This document shows, in pieces, positions 1 through 5,278 of a stretch of 5,866 bases of DNA. The stretch comes from an uncultured Eubacterium sp. (GTDB lineage Bacteria > Bacillota > Clostridia > Lachnospirales > Lachnospiraceae): NCBI GenBank assembly GCA_947573465.1, contig CANPET010000120.1, forward strand, positions 1 to 5,866, given 5' to 3'. The position numbers and the translations under genes are program-made. The notes beneath the pieces are model-generated. The model was not told the DNA's origin. It was given only the letters and a program-made list of their open reading frames with translations, and did no database searches. How positions within the stretch are numbered: the first letter of the stretch is position 1; the number at the start of each line of letters is the position of its first letter.

Positions 1-357
1 ATAGCATTCGGCATTTTTAATGATATAGATTGATATTGGCTGGGCGAAAAAATACAGACAAATAGTTGTAGCAGAGGAAAGAAGCAGCGACATAATAACA
101 CTGCTAATTAAGATCATAAATTTGTTTGCTTTATTTTTGCTTTCAGCCACAAATCGAGATACGGCAATTTGAATTCCTCCACAACTTAGGGCAATGCAAA
201 ATCCAAGCACTGGAAAAATCAATTGAAAAATTCCCATGCCTCTTGCACCTATTAGGTTTGATAAGAATATTCTATATAAGAAACCAAGAACTCGACTTGT
301 TAAAGTGGCGATTGTAAGCACAATCGTACCTTTGATAATTTGTTTTTTTACAGACAT
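1..357 (-). CDS. SpoVB/MurJ-like flippase family membrane protein, N-terminal part (cut by window edge)
   Basis: The minus strand reads open from an ATG at 357 to the window edge, giving 119 residues with no stop. The protein begins MSVKKQIIKGTIVLTIATL and continues with GFLYRIFLSNLIGARGMG (about 25-42), then QLIFPV. This lysine-rich start, followed by a hydrophobic span and an 'R-x-G-F-x-Y-R-x-F-L ... IGA-x-GMG-x-x-Q-L-x-x-P' signature, is typical of stage V sporulation protein B and its relatives in the MATE/MOP flippase superfamily, which move lipid-linked precursors across the cytoplasmic membrane. Hydrophobic spans are visible at about 8-30, 43-66 and 80-104. Full-length relatives have roughly 450-550 residues and 12-14 spans, so about a quarter is present. 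The Shine-Dalgarno match is weak (GTGATG just upstream), but no better start is in frame. It is divergent from the cysteine desulfurase gene. It could equally be a polysaccharide flippase of the same superfamily rather than SpoVB itself. Confidence 0.8.
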   Translation of the reverse strand, partial: MSVKKQIIKGTIVLTIATLTSRVLGFLYRIFLSNLIGARGMGIFQLIFPVLGFCIALSCGGIQIAVSRFVAESKNKANKFMILISSVIMSLLLSSATTICLYFFAQPISIYIIKNAECY

Positions 358-439
358 AACATCACAGAAATACTTGTTTATTACAATCTATTCTAAATTG
401 AAGAAAAAATACTATAAAAATATGAAAAAGGAGTAAACC
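358..439. other. Divergent intergenic region between flippase and cysteine desulfurase genes
   Basis: These 82 A+T-rich bases must hold the start signals of both divergent genes. On the plus strand AAGGAG (428-433) sits 6 bases before the desulfurase ATG and decides that start. No hexamer pair with good spacing stands out as a promoter on either strand. TACTAT/TATAAA near 410-419 is a possible plus-strand -10, but it has no convincing -35. Confidence 0.4.
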
Positions 440-1564
440 ATGATTTATTTGGACAATGCGGCAACAACAAAGATTTGTGACAGGGCAGTACATGCAATGG
501 AACCGTTTTTAAACGAAATGTATGGAAACCCTTCCGGAATATATAATTTTTCAAAAGTGTCAAAGGAAGTGGTAGAAAGGACAAGAGCGACCATTGCATC
601 TGCAATTCATGCAAAGCCGGAAAATATTTTTTTTACATCCGGAGGAACGGAATCAGATAACTGGGTTCTGGAAAATGCCACGCGACACGGAAGGCATATT
701 ATAACATCTGAAATAGAACATCACGCAATTTTAAATAAATGTGAAAGTTTAAGCAAAAGAGGAATCAATGTAACATATGTAGGTACTGACAGAATGGGGA
801 TGGTGAATCCATATGAGTTGGAAAGTTATATTAGAAAAGATACAGCACTGATATCAATTATGTTTGCTAATAATGAAATAGGAACGATACAGCCGGTGAA
901 TGAAATCGGAAGAATTGCAAGGCGGAGAAAGATATTATTCCACACAGATGCAGTTCAGGCATTTGGACACGTGCCAATTAGTGTAGATGAGATGAACATT
1001 GATATGTTAAGTGCCAGCAGTCATAAATTTCATGGACCAAAAGGAGTTGGTTTCCTTTATATAAGGAATCCGGAGAATGTAGAATCTCTGATTTTTGGCG
1101 GTGGACAGGAAAAAGGACGCAGAGCAGGTACCGAGAATGTTGCAGGCATTGTAGGAATGGGAGCTGCTGTAGAAGAAGCTATGGAAAATTTAAATCAGAG
1201 AATGGAAAGAGAAATAGAATTAAGAAACTATTTAATCAATCGGGTATTAAGAGAGATTCCATATGTCAAATTAAATGGTCATATGTCAAAGCGGTTACCA
1301 GGAAATGTCAATTTTACAATTGCAGGAATTGATGGAACATCTTTAGTCATTCTTATGGACAATGATGGAATTTGTGTATCGGCAGGTTCTGCATGTTCGG
1401 CAGGAGATGATTCTCCTTCTCATGTGATTAGAGCGATTGGTATTCCAGATCAATATGTTTATGGAACAATTCGATTAACATTGTGTGCAGATAACACAAG
1501 AGAAGAGATAGATTATACAATTCACAGATTAAAAGAAAATGTAATGCAGATGCGTTCTATGTAA
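440..1564 (+). CDS. Cysteine desulfurase, group I NifS/IscS-like
   Basis: This is a 374-residue PLP-dependent enzyme that removes sulfur from L-cysteine as an enzyme-bound persulfide, for Fe-S cluster assembly or tRNA thiolation. It starts MIYLDNAATT, the standard N-terminus of the family. Visible signatures are TSGGTESDN (66-74, phosphate-binding loop), EHHA (93-96, His94 stacking on PLP), MFANNEIGTIQPV (141-153), HTDAVQA (168-174, Asp170 and Gln173 contacting the PLP ring), SSHKFHGPKG (193-202, Lys196 as Schiff-base lysine) and GRRAGTEN (226-233). The catalytic cysteine is Cys319 in SAGSACSAG. The S-A-C loop, rather than the R-x-G-H-H-C of SufS, makes it group I. Length is normal for clostridial NifS-like proteins and slightly shorter than E. 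coli IscS. AAGGAG lies 6 bases before the ATG. No iscU, iscR or thiI lies beside it within the window, so the sulfur acceptor cannot be deduced. It converges on the phosphatase gene. Confidence 0.95.
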   Translation: MIYLDNAATTKICDRAVHAMEPFLNEMYGNPSGIYNFSKVSKEVVERTRATIASAIHAKPENIFFTSGGTESDNWVLENATRHGRHIITSEIEHHAILNKCESLSKRGINVTYVGTDRMGMVNPYELESYIRKDTALISIMFANNEIGTIQPVNEIGRIARRRKILFHTDAVQAFGHVPISVDEMNIDMLSASSHKFHGPKGVGFLYIRNPENVESLIFGGGQEKGRRAGTENVAGIVGMGAAVEEAMENLNQRMEREIELRNYLINRVLREIPYVKLNGHMSKRLPGNVNFTIAGIDGTSLVILMDNDGICVSAGSACSAGDDSPSHVIRAIGIPDQYVYGTIRLTLCADNTREEIDYTIHRLKENVMQMRSM

Positions 1565-1569
1565 ATAAT

Positions 1570-1605
1570 AAAAGGAAACAGAGAAAAATTTCACTGTTTC
1601 CTTTT
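1570..1605. terminator. Bidirectional Rho-independent terminator
   Basis: AAAAGGAAACAG (1570-1581) is the perfect reverse complement of CTGTTTCCTTTT (1594-1605). The 12-base gap can extend the stem with GAAA/TTTC. The A/T ends of the arms give a U-tract for both directions of transcription. The hairpin begins 6 bases after the desulfurase stop and ends 9 bases from the stop of the convergent phosphatase gene, so it can serve both. Confidence 0.85.
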
Positions 1606-1614
1606 GTAATAAAT

Positions 1615-2382
1615 CTATTTAGTAAATATTTTTAAATGATATTTATCAATAATCTTTTTAACCTTATCAAACCCATATCCAATATCACATGCCCTATGGG
1701 CATCAGAACCAACAGTTACATATTCTCCACCTAGTTCTTTATACCTTTTAATAATATCTATATGAGGATTTGGGAAAGAGAATCCTTTTGCGAGGTTTGC
1801 AGTGTTAATTTCCAACTTAATATCCTTAGAAATAATTAATTTTAAAATTTCATCAATTAAATCGCTATAATCTGCCACAGAATAATTACTATCTTTGTTA
1901 GGACTATATCTTACAATATAATCCATATGTCCAAGAGTATCTATACAATCAAACATTTGCAAACCTTCCAATAAGCTTTTGAAGTATAGTTCAAATGCAT
2001 CTCTGTCATTTCGATCTTTCCAAAATTCTGAATAATATGGGTCCATATCGTCCACAATATGACAGGAACCAATTACAAAATCGAACGCATTTGAATAAAT
2101 AAGGTTCTGGCATTGGGATTTTGTGCCTTTCATAAGACCAAGCTCAATGCCTTTTAAAATTTGGATTTGATTAGAATATTTCTCTTTCGCATGATTAATG
2201 GCAGAAGTATATTCTTCCATATTAATAGAAGGACTTTCACCGGGAACAGGCCAGTTAAAATCCTGATGGTCTGTAATGGCTATCTGCTTCATACCAAGAG
2301 AAATAGCTTTTGTAATAATATTGTCTAATGTTTCGTCGGAGTCAAAAGAGAAACCGCTGTGAACATGATAATCTGAAAACAT
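1615..2382 (-). CDS. hisJ: PHP-family histidinol-phosphatase-like phosphoesterase
   Basis: This is a 255-residue metal-dependent phosphoesterase of the PHP superfamily, HisJ/HisK type, which removes phosphate from histidinol phosphate in histidine synthesis. The metal-binding series is complete: DYHVHS (4-9, His6 and His8), TDH (37-39), GIELG (78-82, Glu80), GSCHIV (105-110, His108), GHMDYIVRY (151-159, His152) and GSDAHR (225-230, Asp227 and His229). Length fits the family (about 250-280). The start is the ATG at 2382. GGAGAAG (2392-2386) precedes it with 6 bases between GGAG and ATG, and the protein then begins MFSDYHVHS, putting the metal motif at its usual place. An in-frame TTG at 2394 overlaps that ribosome binding site and is rejected. 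No other his gene is nearby, so the substrate is a family-level inference; related PHP phosphatases act on other small phosphates. A structured leader (2417-2588) precedes it on the same strand. Confidence 0.85.
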   Translation of the reverse strand: MFSDYHVHSGFSFDSDETLDNIITKAISLGMKQIAITDHQDFNWPVPGESPSINMEEYTSAINHAKEKYSNQIQILKGIELGLMKGTKSQCQNLIYSNAFDFVIGSCHIVDDMDPYYSEFWKDRNDRDAFELYFKSLLEGLQMFDCIDTLGHMDYIVRYSPNKDSNYSVADYSDLIDEILKLIISKDIKLEINTANLAKGFSFPNPHIDIIKRYKELGGEYVTVGSDAHRACDIGYGFDKVKKIIDKYHLKIFTK

Positions 2383-2416
2383 AATCTTCTCCAATGTGTT
2401 TATTTGTACCGAAATA

Positions 2417-2588
2417 CAGTTCAGCCAACAGCTCGAATCCGCACCTTTCCGCTGTAGCGAAGCGGAAGGGGACTATCCTTACGCTGCTTCTCGCTGTTAT
2501 GGCTCACCATATGATACAACTTAAATATAACAAATTGCCTGCAAGCCGTCAATTTGCTATATTTAAGCCGTATCGCATGGCTGAACTG
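2417..2588 (-). ncRNA. Candidate structured RNA / leader (three-way junction) upstream of the PHP phosphatase
   Basis: Read on the minus strand, CAGUUCAGCCA (2588-2578) and UGGCUGAACUG (2427-2417) form an 11-bp closing stem, P1. Inside it, 2580-2550 pairs with 2537-2507 in a long arm, P2. Of its 31 positions 26 are Watson-Crick, 4 are G-U and one is C-A, with a 12-base loop. On the plus strand the four G-U pairs become C-A mismatches, so the base changes favour a minus-strand RNA. A third arm, P3, pairs AACAGC (2498-2493) with GCUGUU (2432-2427). It is capped by the hairpin CCUUCCGCU/AGCGGAA-A-GG (2469-2461 with 2453-2444). No terminator follows. The element ends 34 bases before the phosphatase ATG, so it is either a cis-acting leader or an RNA processed from a longer transcript. 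I do not recognise the ligand or class. Confidence 0.55.
2520..2567. promoter_or_regulatory. Palindrome carrying two possible overlapping divergent promoters
   Basis: The palindrome CTTAAATATA...TATATTTAAG with inner CAAATTG/CAATTTG holds a minus-strand TTGACG (2552-2547), 17 bases, then TATATT (2529-2524). By symmetry it also holds a plus-strand TTGCCT (2535-2540), 17 bases, then TATATT (2558-2563). Both look like sigma-A promoters by sequence. The wobble pattern in this palindrome suggests selection for RNA pairing, so the promoter likeness may be a by-product. Confidence 0.25.
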
Positions 2589-2595
2589 TTGCAAA

Positions 2596-2613
2596 TTGAC
2601 AAAAATTTAACAA
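2596..2613. promoter_or_regulatory. Rex-like redox operator candidate
   Basis: TTGACAAAAATTTAACAA matches the known Firmicutes Rex box TTGTTAANNNNTTAACAA at 12 of the 14 specified bases, with correct spacing; the right half is perfect. Rex senses the NADH/NAD ratio and is known to control glycolytic and fermentative genes, including gap, in Gram-positive bacteria. The site lies 28 bases upstream of the gap -35 hexamer and overlaps the possible minus-strand promoter at 2612-2604. No rex gene is in the window. Confidence 0.4.
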
Positions 2614-2636
2614 AAAACCAAGAAAAACCATAAAAA
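2601..2636 (+). promoter_or_regulatory. Helically phased A-tracts / UP-like element upstream of gap promoter
   Basis: Four A-tracts at 2601-2605, 2612-2617, 2623-2627 and 2632-2636 have centres roughly 9-11.5 bases apart, close to one helical turn, and end 4 bases before the -35 hexamer at 2641. Phased A-tracts bend DNA, and A-rich DNA here can contact the RNA polymerase alpha subunit. This fits the high expression expected of gap. Confidence 0.5.
2604..2612 (-). promoter_or_regulatory. Possible extended -10 promoter for the minus-strand leader
   Basis: On the minus strand TGTTAAATT (2612-2604) fits an extended -10 (TGnTAnnnT), predicting a start near 2597, just before the closing stem of the structured RNA at 2588. 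The corresponding -35 region (around 2627-2633) is poor, so support is modest. Confidence 0.3.
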
Positions 2637-2640
2637 TACC

Positions 2641-2669
2641 TTGATATTTATAAATTAATTATGTAAAAT
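2641..2669 (+). promoter_or_regulatory. Sigma-A promoter of gap
   Basis: TTGATA (2641-2646), a 17-base spacer and TAAAAT (2664-2669) differ from consensus by one base in each hexamer. Transcription would begin near 2676, giving a leader of about 58 bases before the gap ATG. This is the best promoter in the window and the only strong one upstream of the glycolytic genes. Confidence 0.75.
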
Positions 2670-2678
2670 AAGCATTAG

Positions 2679-2696
2679 GTTAATGAAAGTTAACAA
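2679..2696. promoter_or_regulatory. Inverted repeat with a perfect Rex half-site at the gap transcript start
   Basis: GTTAA (2679-2683) and TTAAC (2690-2694) are inverted around 6 bases, followed by AA to give a perfect TTAACAA half-site (2690-2696). The spacing is two bases wider than in the usual Rex box. The position just after the predicted transcription start is where a repressor would block gap. Confidence 0.25.
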
Positions 2697-2734
2697 AATT
2701 TATTCTTTATATTTTATTTAGGAGGAAAAATCAA

Positions 2735-3751
2735 ATGGCAGTTAAAGTTGCAATTAACGGATTCGGACGTATTGGACGTCTTGCTTTCAGACAGATGTTT
2801 GGCGCTGAAGGTTATGAAGTAGTAGCTATCAATGACTTAACAAGTCCTAAAATGTTAGCTCATTTATTAAAGTATGATTCATCACAGGGTAAATATGAAA
2901 AGGCTGATACAGTTTCAGCTACAGAAGATTCTATCATCGTTGATGGTAAAGAAATCAAAATTTACGCTGAAGCAGATGCTTCAAAGTGCCCTTGGGGAGA
3001 ACTTAACGTAGACGTTGTTTTAGAATGTACAGGTTTCTATACATCTAAGGCTAAAGCACAGGCACATATCGATGCTGGTGCAAGAAAGGTTGTTATCTCA
3101 GCTCCAGCTGGAAATGATCTTCCAACAATCGTTTACAATACAAACCACGAGACATTAAAGGCAGAAGATACAATTATTTCAGCTGCTTCATGTACAACAA
3201 ACTGTTTAGCACCTATGGCTGATGCTCTTAACAAATATGCAGCAATCCAGTCAGGTATCATGGTAACAATCCATGCTTACACAGGTGATCAGATGACTCT
3301 TGACGGACCTCAGAGAAAAGGTGACTTAAGAAGATCAAGAGCTGCAGCAGTTAATATCGTACCTAACTCAACAGGTGCTGCAAAAGCTATCGGATTAGTT
3401 ATTCCAGAATTAAACGGAAAATTAATCGGATCTGCACAGAGAGTTCCTACACCAACAGGTTCAACAACAATCTTAACAGCAGTTGTTAAGGGTAAAGACG
3501 TTACTGTTGAAGGAATCAATGCAGCTATGAAGGCAGCAGCTAACGAATCATACGGATACAATGAAGATGAAATCGTATCATCAGATATCGTTGGTATGAG
3601 ATATGGTTCATTATTTGATGCTACACAGACTATGGTAGCTAAAGTTGATGATGACACATATGAAGTACAGGTTGTTTCATGGTATGACAATGAAAACTCA
3701 TACACAAGCCAGATGGTTAGAACAATCAAATACTTCTCAGAGTTAGCATAG
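2735..3751 (+). CDS. gap: Glyceraldehyde-3-phosphate dehydrogenase (NAD-type)
   Basis: This 338-residue cytosolic enzyme oxidises and phosphorylates glyceraldehyde-3-phosphate to 1,3-bisphosphoglycerate, reducing NAD. The N-terminal Rossmann motif is NGFGRIGR (8-15), and Asp34 in AINDLTS fits NAD binding. The catalytic stretch SAASCTTNCLAP (149-160) supplies Cys153, and His180 in TIHAYTGD is the partner base. PNSTGAAKAIG (210-220) and WYDNENSY (326-333) are the expected C-terminal signatures. The substrate loop reads GPQRKGDLRRSR (191-202), slightly longer than the GPHKDLRRAR of many homologues. AGGAGG (2720-2725) lies 9 bases before the ATG. Codons are those of a highly expressed gene. A strong promoter and a Rex-like site precede it, and no cggR regulator gene is adjacent. 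It is first in the gap-pgk-tpiA series. Confidence 0.98.
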   Translation: MAVKVAINGFGRIGRLAFRQMFGAEGYEVVAINDLTSPKMLAHLLKYDSSQGKYEKADTVSATEDSIIVDGKEIKIYAEADASKCPWGELNVDVVLECTGFYTSKAKAQAHIDAGARKVVISAPAGNDLPTIVYNTNHETLKAEDTIISAASCTTNCLAPMADALNKYAAIQSGIMVTIHAYTGDQMTLDGPQRKGDLRRSRAAAVNIVPNSTGAAKAIGLVIPELNGKLIGSAQRVPTPTGSTTILTAVVKGKDVTVEGINAAMKAAANESYGYNEDEIVSSDIVGMRYGSLFDATQTMVAKVDDDTYEVQVVSWYDNENSYTSQMVRTIKYFSELA

Positions 3752-3809
3752 CACATTGCAGTAAAAAAATAAGCACGAACGAAGTGAGTATTTATTTTTT
3801 AGCAATGTG
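3752..3809. repeat. Long imperfect palindrome after gap
   Basis: CACATTGC (3752-3759) is the perfect reverse complement of GCAATGTG (3802-3809). Inside, an A-rich run (3763-3772) faces TTTATTTTTT (3791-3800), and the tip pairs CAC with GTG around GAACGAA, which itself contains the mini-hairpin ACGAAGT (3779-3785). It begins on the base after the gap stop codon. With a T-rich 3' arm it could end or slow transcription, but the stem is mostly A-T. It may instead protect the gap mRNA 3' end. Confidence 0.55.
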
Positions 3810-3816
3810 ATAGTGA

Positions 3817-3864
3817 GAAAAAAGGACAAGCGTAGCTTGTAATATGCGAAGCATATTATTTTTC
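3817..3864. repeat. Twin mini-hairpins inside an outer A/T stem (cruciform-like)
   Basis: ACAAGC-GTA-GCTTGT (3826-3840) and AATATGC-GAA-GCATATT (3841-3857) are perfect hairpins with three-base loops that abut with no gap. They are enclosed by GAAAAA (3817-3822) and TTTTTC (3859-3864), giving a three-way junction. The trailing TTATTTTTC resembles a U-tract. Function is unknown; termination, mRNA processing or a remnant repeat element are all possible. Confidence 0.6.
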
Positions 3865-3889
3865 GAACTAATAGAAATTAATTAGATCC

Positions 3890-3925
3890 AAGAGGGGTCC
3901 GGCTTTGATGGCCCGGACCCCTTTT
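3890..3925 (+). terminator. GC-rich terminator-like hairpin just upstream of pgk
   Basis: AGGGGTCCGG (3893-3902) pairs perfectly with CCGGACCCCT (3913-3922), extended by A-T and G-T pairs into AAG/TTT. The loop is 10 bases and the arm ends in TTTT followed by CAT. It has the look of an intrinsic terminator for gap, with a short U-tract. The pgk ribosome binding site starts 7 bases later, leaving no room for a promoter, so it must be leaky, regulated, or a stabilising hairpin. Confidence 0.6.
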
Positions 3926-3944
3926 CATATGAAAGGAGCACAAT

Positions 3945-5150
3945 ATGCTTAATAAAAAATCAGTTGATGATATCAATGTGAAAGGATTAAAAGTTTTAGT
4001 TCGTTGTGACTTTAACGTGCCTTTAAAGGAAGGTGTGATTACAGATGAAAATCGTCTTGTAGCAGCTCTTCCTACAATTAAAAAATTAATTAATGATGGA
4101 GGAAAGGTTATCCTTTGCTCACATCTTGGTAAGCCAAAGGGAGAACCAAAGCCGGAGTTATCACTTGCACCGGTTGCAGTAAGACTTTCAGAATTATTAG
4201 GTCAGGAAGTTAAATTTGCAGCAGACGACAACGTAGTAGGTGAAAATGCAAAAGCAGCAGTAGCAGCTATGAATGATGGTGATGTTGTACTTCTTCAGAA
4301 CACTCGTTATAGAGCGGAAGAAACAAAGAATGGAGAAGCATTCTCAAAAGAACTTGCTTCACTTTGCGATGTATTTGTAAACGATGCTTTCGGTACAGCT
4401 CATAGAGCACATTGCTCAAATGTTGGTGTAACAGAATATGTTGATACAGCAGTAGTTGGATACTTAATGCAGAAAGAAATTGATTTCTTAGGAAATGCAG
4501 TAAACAACCCAGTTAGACCTTTCGTTGCTATTCTTGGTGGCGCAAAGGTTGCTGATAAGTTAAACGTTATCAATAACTTACTTGAGAAGTGTGATACATT
4601 GATTATTGGTGGTGGTATGGCATATACATTTGTGAAAGCTCAGGGAGGAAATGTTGGTATCTCTTTAGTAGATGATACAAAGCTTGATTACTGTCTTGAT
4701 ATGATGAAAAAAGCTGAAGAGCTTGGAAAGAAAATCTTACTTCCAATTGATACAGTAGCAGCAGATGGATTCCCAAATCCAATCGATGCTGAAATCGAGA
4801 CAATGGTTGTTCCAACAAATGCTATTCCAGATGATAAAGAAGGTCTTGATATTGGACCTAAGACAAGAGAATTATTTGCAGATGCTGTTAAAAGCGCTAA
4901 GACAGTTGTTTGGAACGGACCAATGGGTGTTTCAGAAAACCCATGCCTTGCAGGTGGTACTATCGCAGTAGCAGAAGCTTTAGCTGAAACAGACGCTACA
5001 ACAATTATCGGTGGTGGTGATTCAGCAGCAGCAGTAAACAACCTTGGATTTGGTGACAAGATGACACACATCTCAACAGGTGGTGGAGCTTCACTTGAAT
5101 TTCTTGAGGGCAAAGACCTGCCAGGTGTTGTGGCAGCAAATGATAAATAA
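3945..5150 (+). CDS. pgk: Phosphoglycerate kinase
   Basis: This 401-residue two-domain cytosolic enzyme transfers the acyl phosphate of 1,3-bisphosphoglycerate to ADP, making ATP and 3-phosphoglycerate. The N-domain substrate site shows VRCDFNVPL (19-27; many homologues have Val where Cys21 sits), SHLGKPKG (59-66) and NDAFGTAHRAH (146-156). The nucleotide side shows LGGAKVADK (197-205), IGGGMAYTF (221-229), VWNGPMGVSE (332-341), IGGGDS (365-370) and STGGGASLE (387-395). Length is typical for the family (about 395-400). AAAGGAG (3932-3938) lies 6 bases before the ATG. It follows gap after 193 bases of hairpin-rich spacer with no promoter I can support, so it is probably expressed by read-through from gap. 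Codon use resembles gap, as expected for high expression. Confidence 0.98.
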   Translation: MLNKKSVDDINVKGLKVLVRCDFNVPLKEGVITDENRLVAALPTIKKLINDGGKVILCSHLGKPKGEPKPELSLAPVAVRLSELLGQEVKFAADDNVVGENAKAAVAAMNDGDVVLLQNTRYRAEETKNGEAFSKELASLCDVFVNDAFGTAHRAHCSNVGVTEYVDTAVVGYLMQKEIDFLGNAVNNPVRPFVAILGGAKVADKLNVINNLLEKCDTLIIGGGMAYTFVKAQGGNVGISLVDDTKLDYCLDMMKKAEELGKKILLPIDTVAADGFPNPIDAEIETMVVPTNAIPDDKEGLDIGPKTRELFADAVKSAKTVVWNGPMGVSENPCLAGGTIAVAEALAETDATTIIGGGDSAAAVNNLGFGDKMTHISTGGGASLEFLEGKDLPGVVAANDK

Positions 5151-5174
5151 TTGATTGAGTTGTGTATTGAGAAC

Positions 5175-5221
5175 AAAAGGAATGTGCGATTGTGCTTGCA
5201 CAAATAAGCACATTTCCTTTT
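5175..5221 (+). terminator. Nested hairpin, probable pgk terminator
   Basis: AAAAGGAA-TGTGC (5175-5187) pairs with GCACATTTCCTTTT (5208-5221), with one bulged T. Inside it TTGTG-CTTG-CACAA (5190-5203) forms a second hairpin with a CTTG tetraloop. The T-rich 3' arm ends in TTTTGG. It resembles the AAAAGGAAA/TTTCCTTTT terminator after the desulfurase gene. An alternative pairing of TGTGC (5183-5187) with GCACA (5198-5202) is possible. tpiA has no evident promoter of its own beyond it, so read-through is expected. Confidence 0.65.
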
Positions 5222-5229
5222 GGGCGATA

Positions 5230-5265
5230 ATGCGAAGCATGAATCAGATTTTTAATCTGATTCAT
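5230..5265. repeat. Two overlapping perfect hairpins between pgk and tpiA
   Basis: ATGC-GAA-GCAT (5230-5240) is a mini-hairpin with a three-base loop. ATGAATCAGATT (5239-5250), TTT and AATCTGATTCAT (5254-5265) form a perfect 12-bp stem. They share bases 5239-5240, so both cannot form at full length. No function is evident from sequence. Confidence 0.6.
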
Positions 5266-5278
5266 ACACAACAGCTGA

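Noticed and set aside
126..436. Two short plus-strand ORFs (126-317 and 236-436)
   Set aside because: Both oppose the clearly recognisable SpoVB-like reading frame and have no ribosome binding site or protein likeness.
2424..2510. 29-codon minus-strand ORF starting ATG at 2510 inside the structured leader
   Set aside because: No Shine-Dalgarno precedes it and its start lies inside the P2 stem. The peptide is short, basic and unlike anything I recognise.
2417..2588. MITE or insertion element bounded by 11-bp inverted repeats
   Set aside because: No target-site duplication flanks the arms, and the internal pairing shows strand-specific G-U pairs, which fits an RNA better. A genome search for further copies could reopen this.
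2394..2633. 79-codon plus-strand ORF in the divergent region
   Set aside because: It runs antisense through the structured RNA, has no ribosome binding site I can see, shows no domain, and overlaps the Rex-like site and A-tracts. Its length follows from the RNA's composition.
3310..3756. 148-codon minus-strand ORF
   Set aside because: It is antisense to gap, which has all catalytic motifs. It is a shadow of codon bias in a highly expressed gene.
4688..5203. 171-codon minus-strand ORF
   Set aside because: It is antisense to the 3' half of pgk, low complexity in Ser/Pro/Ala, with no domain.
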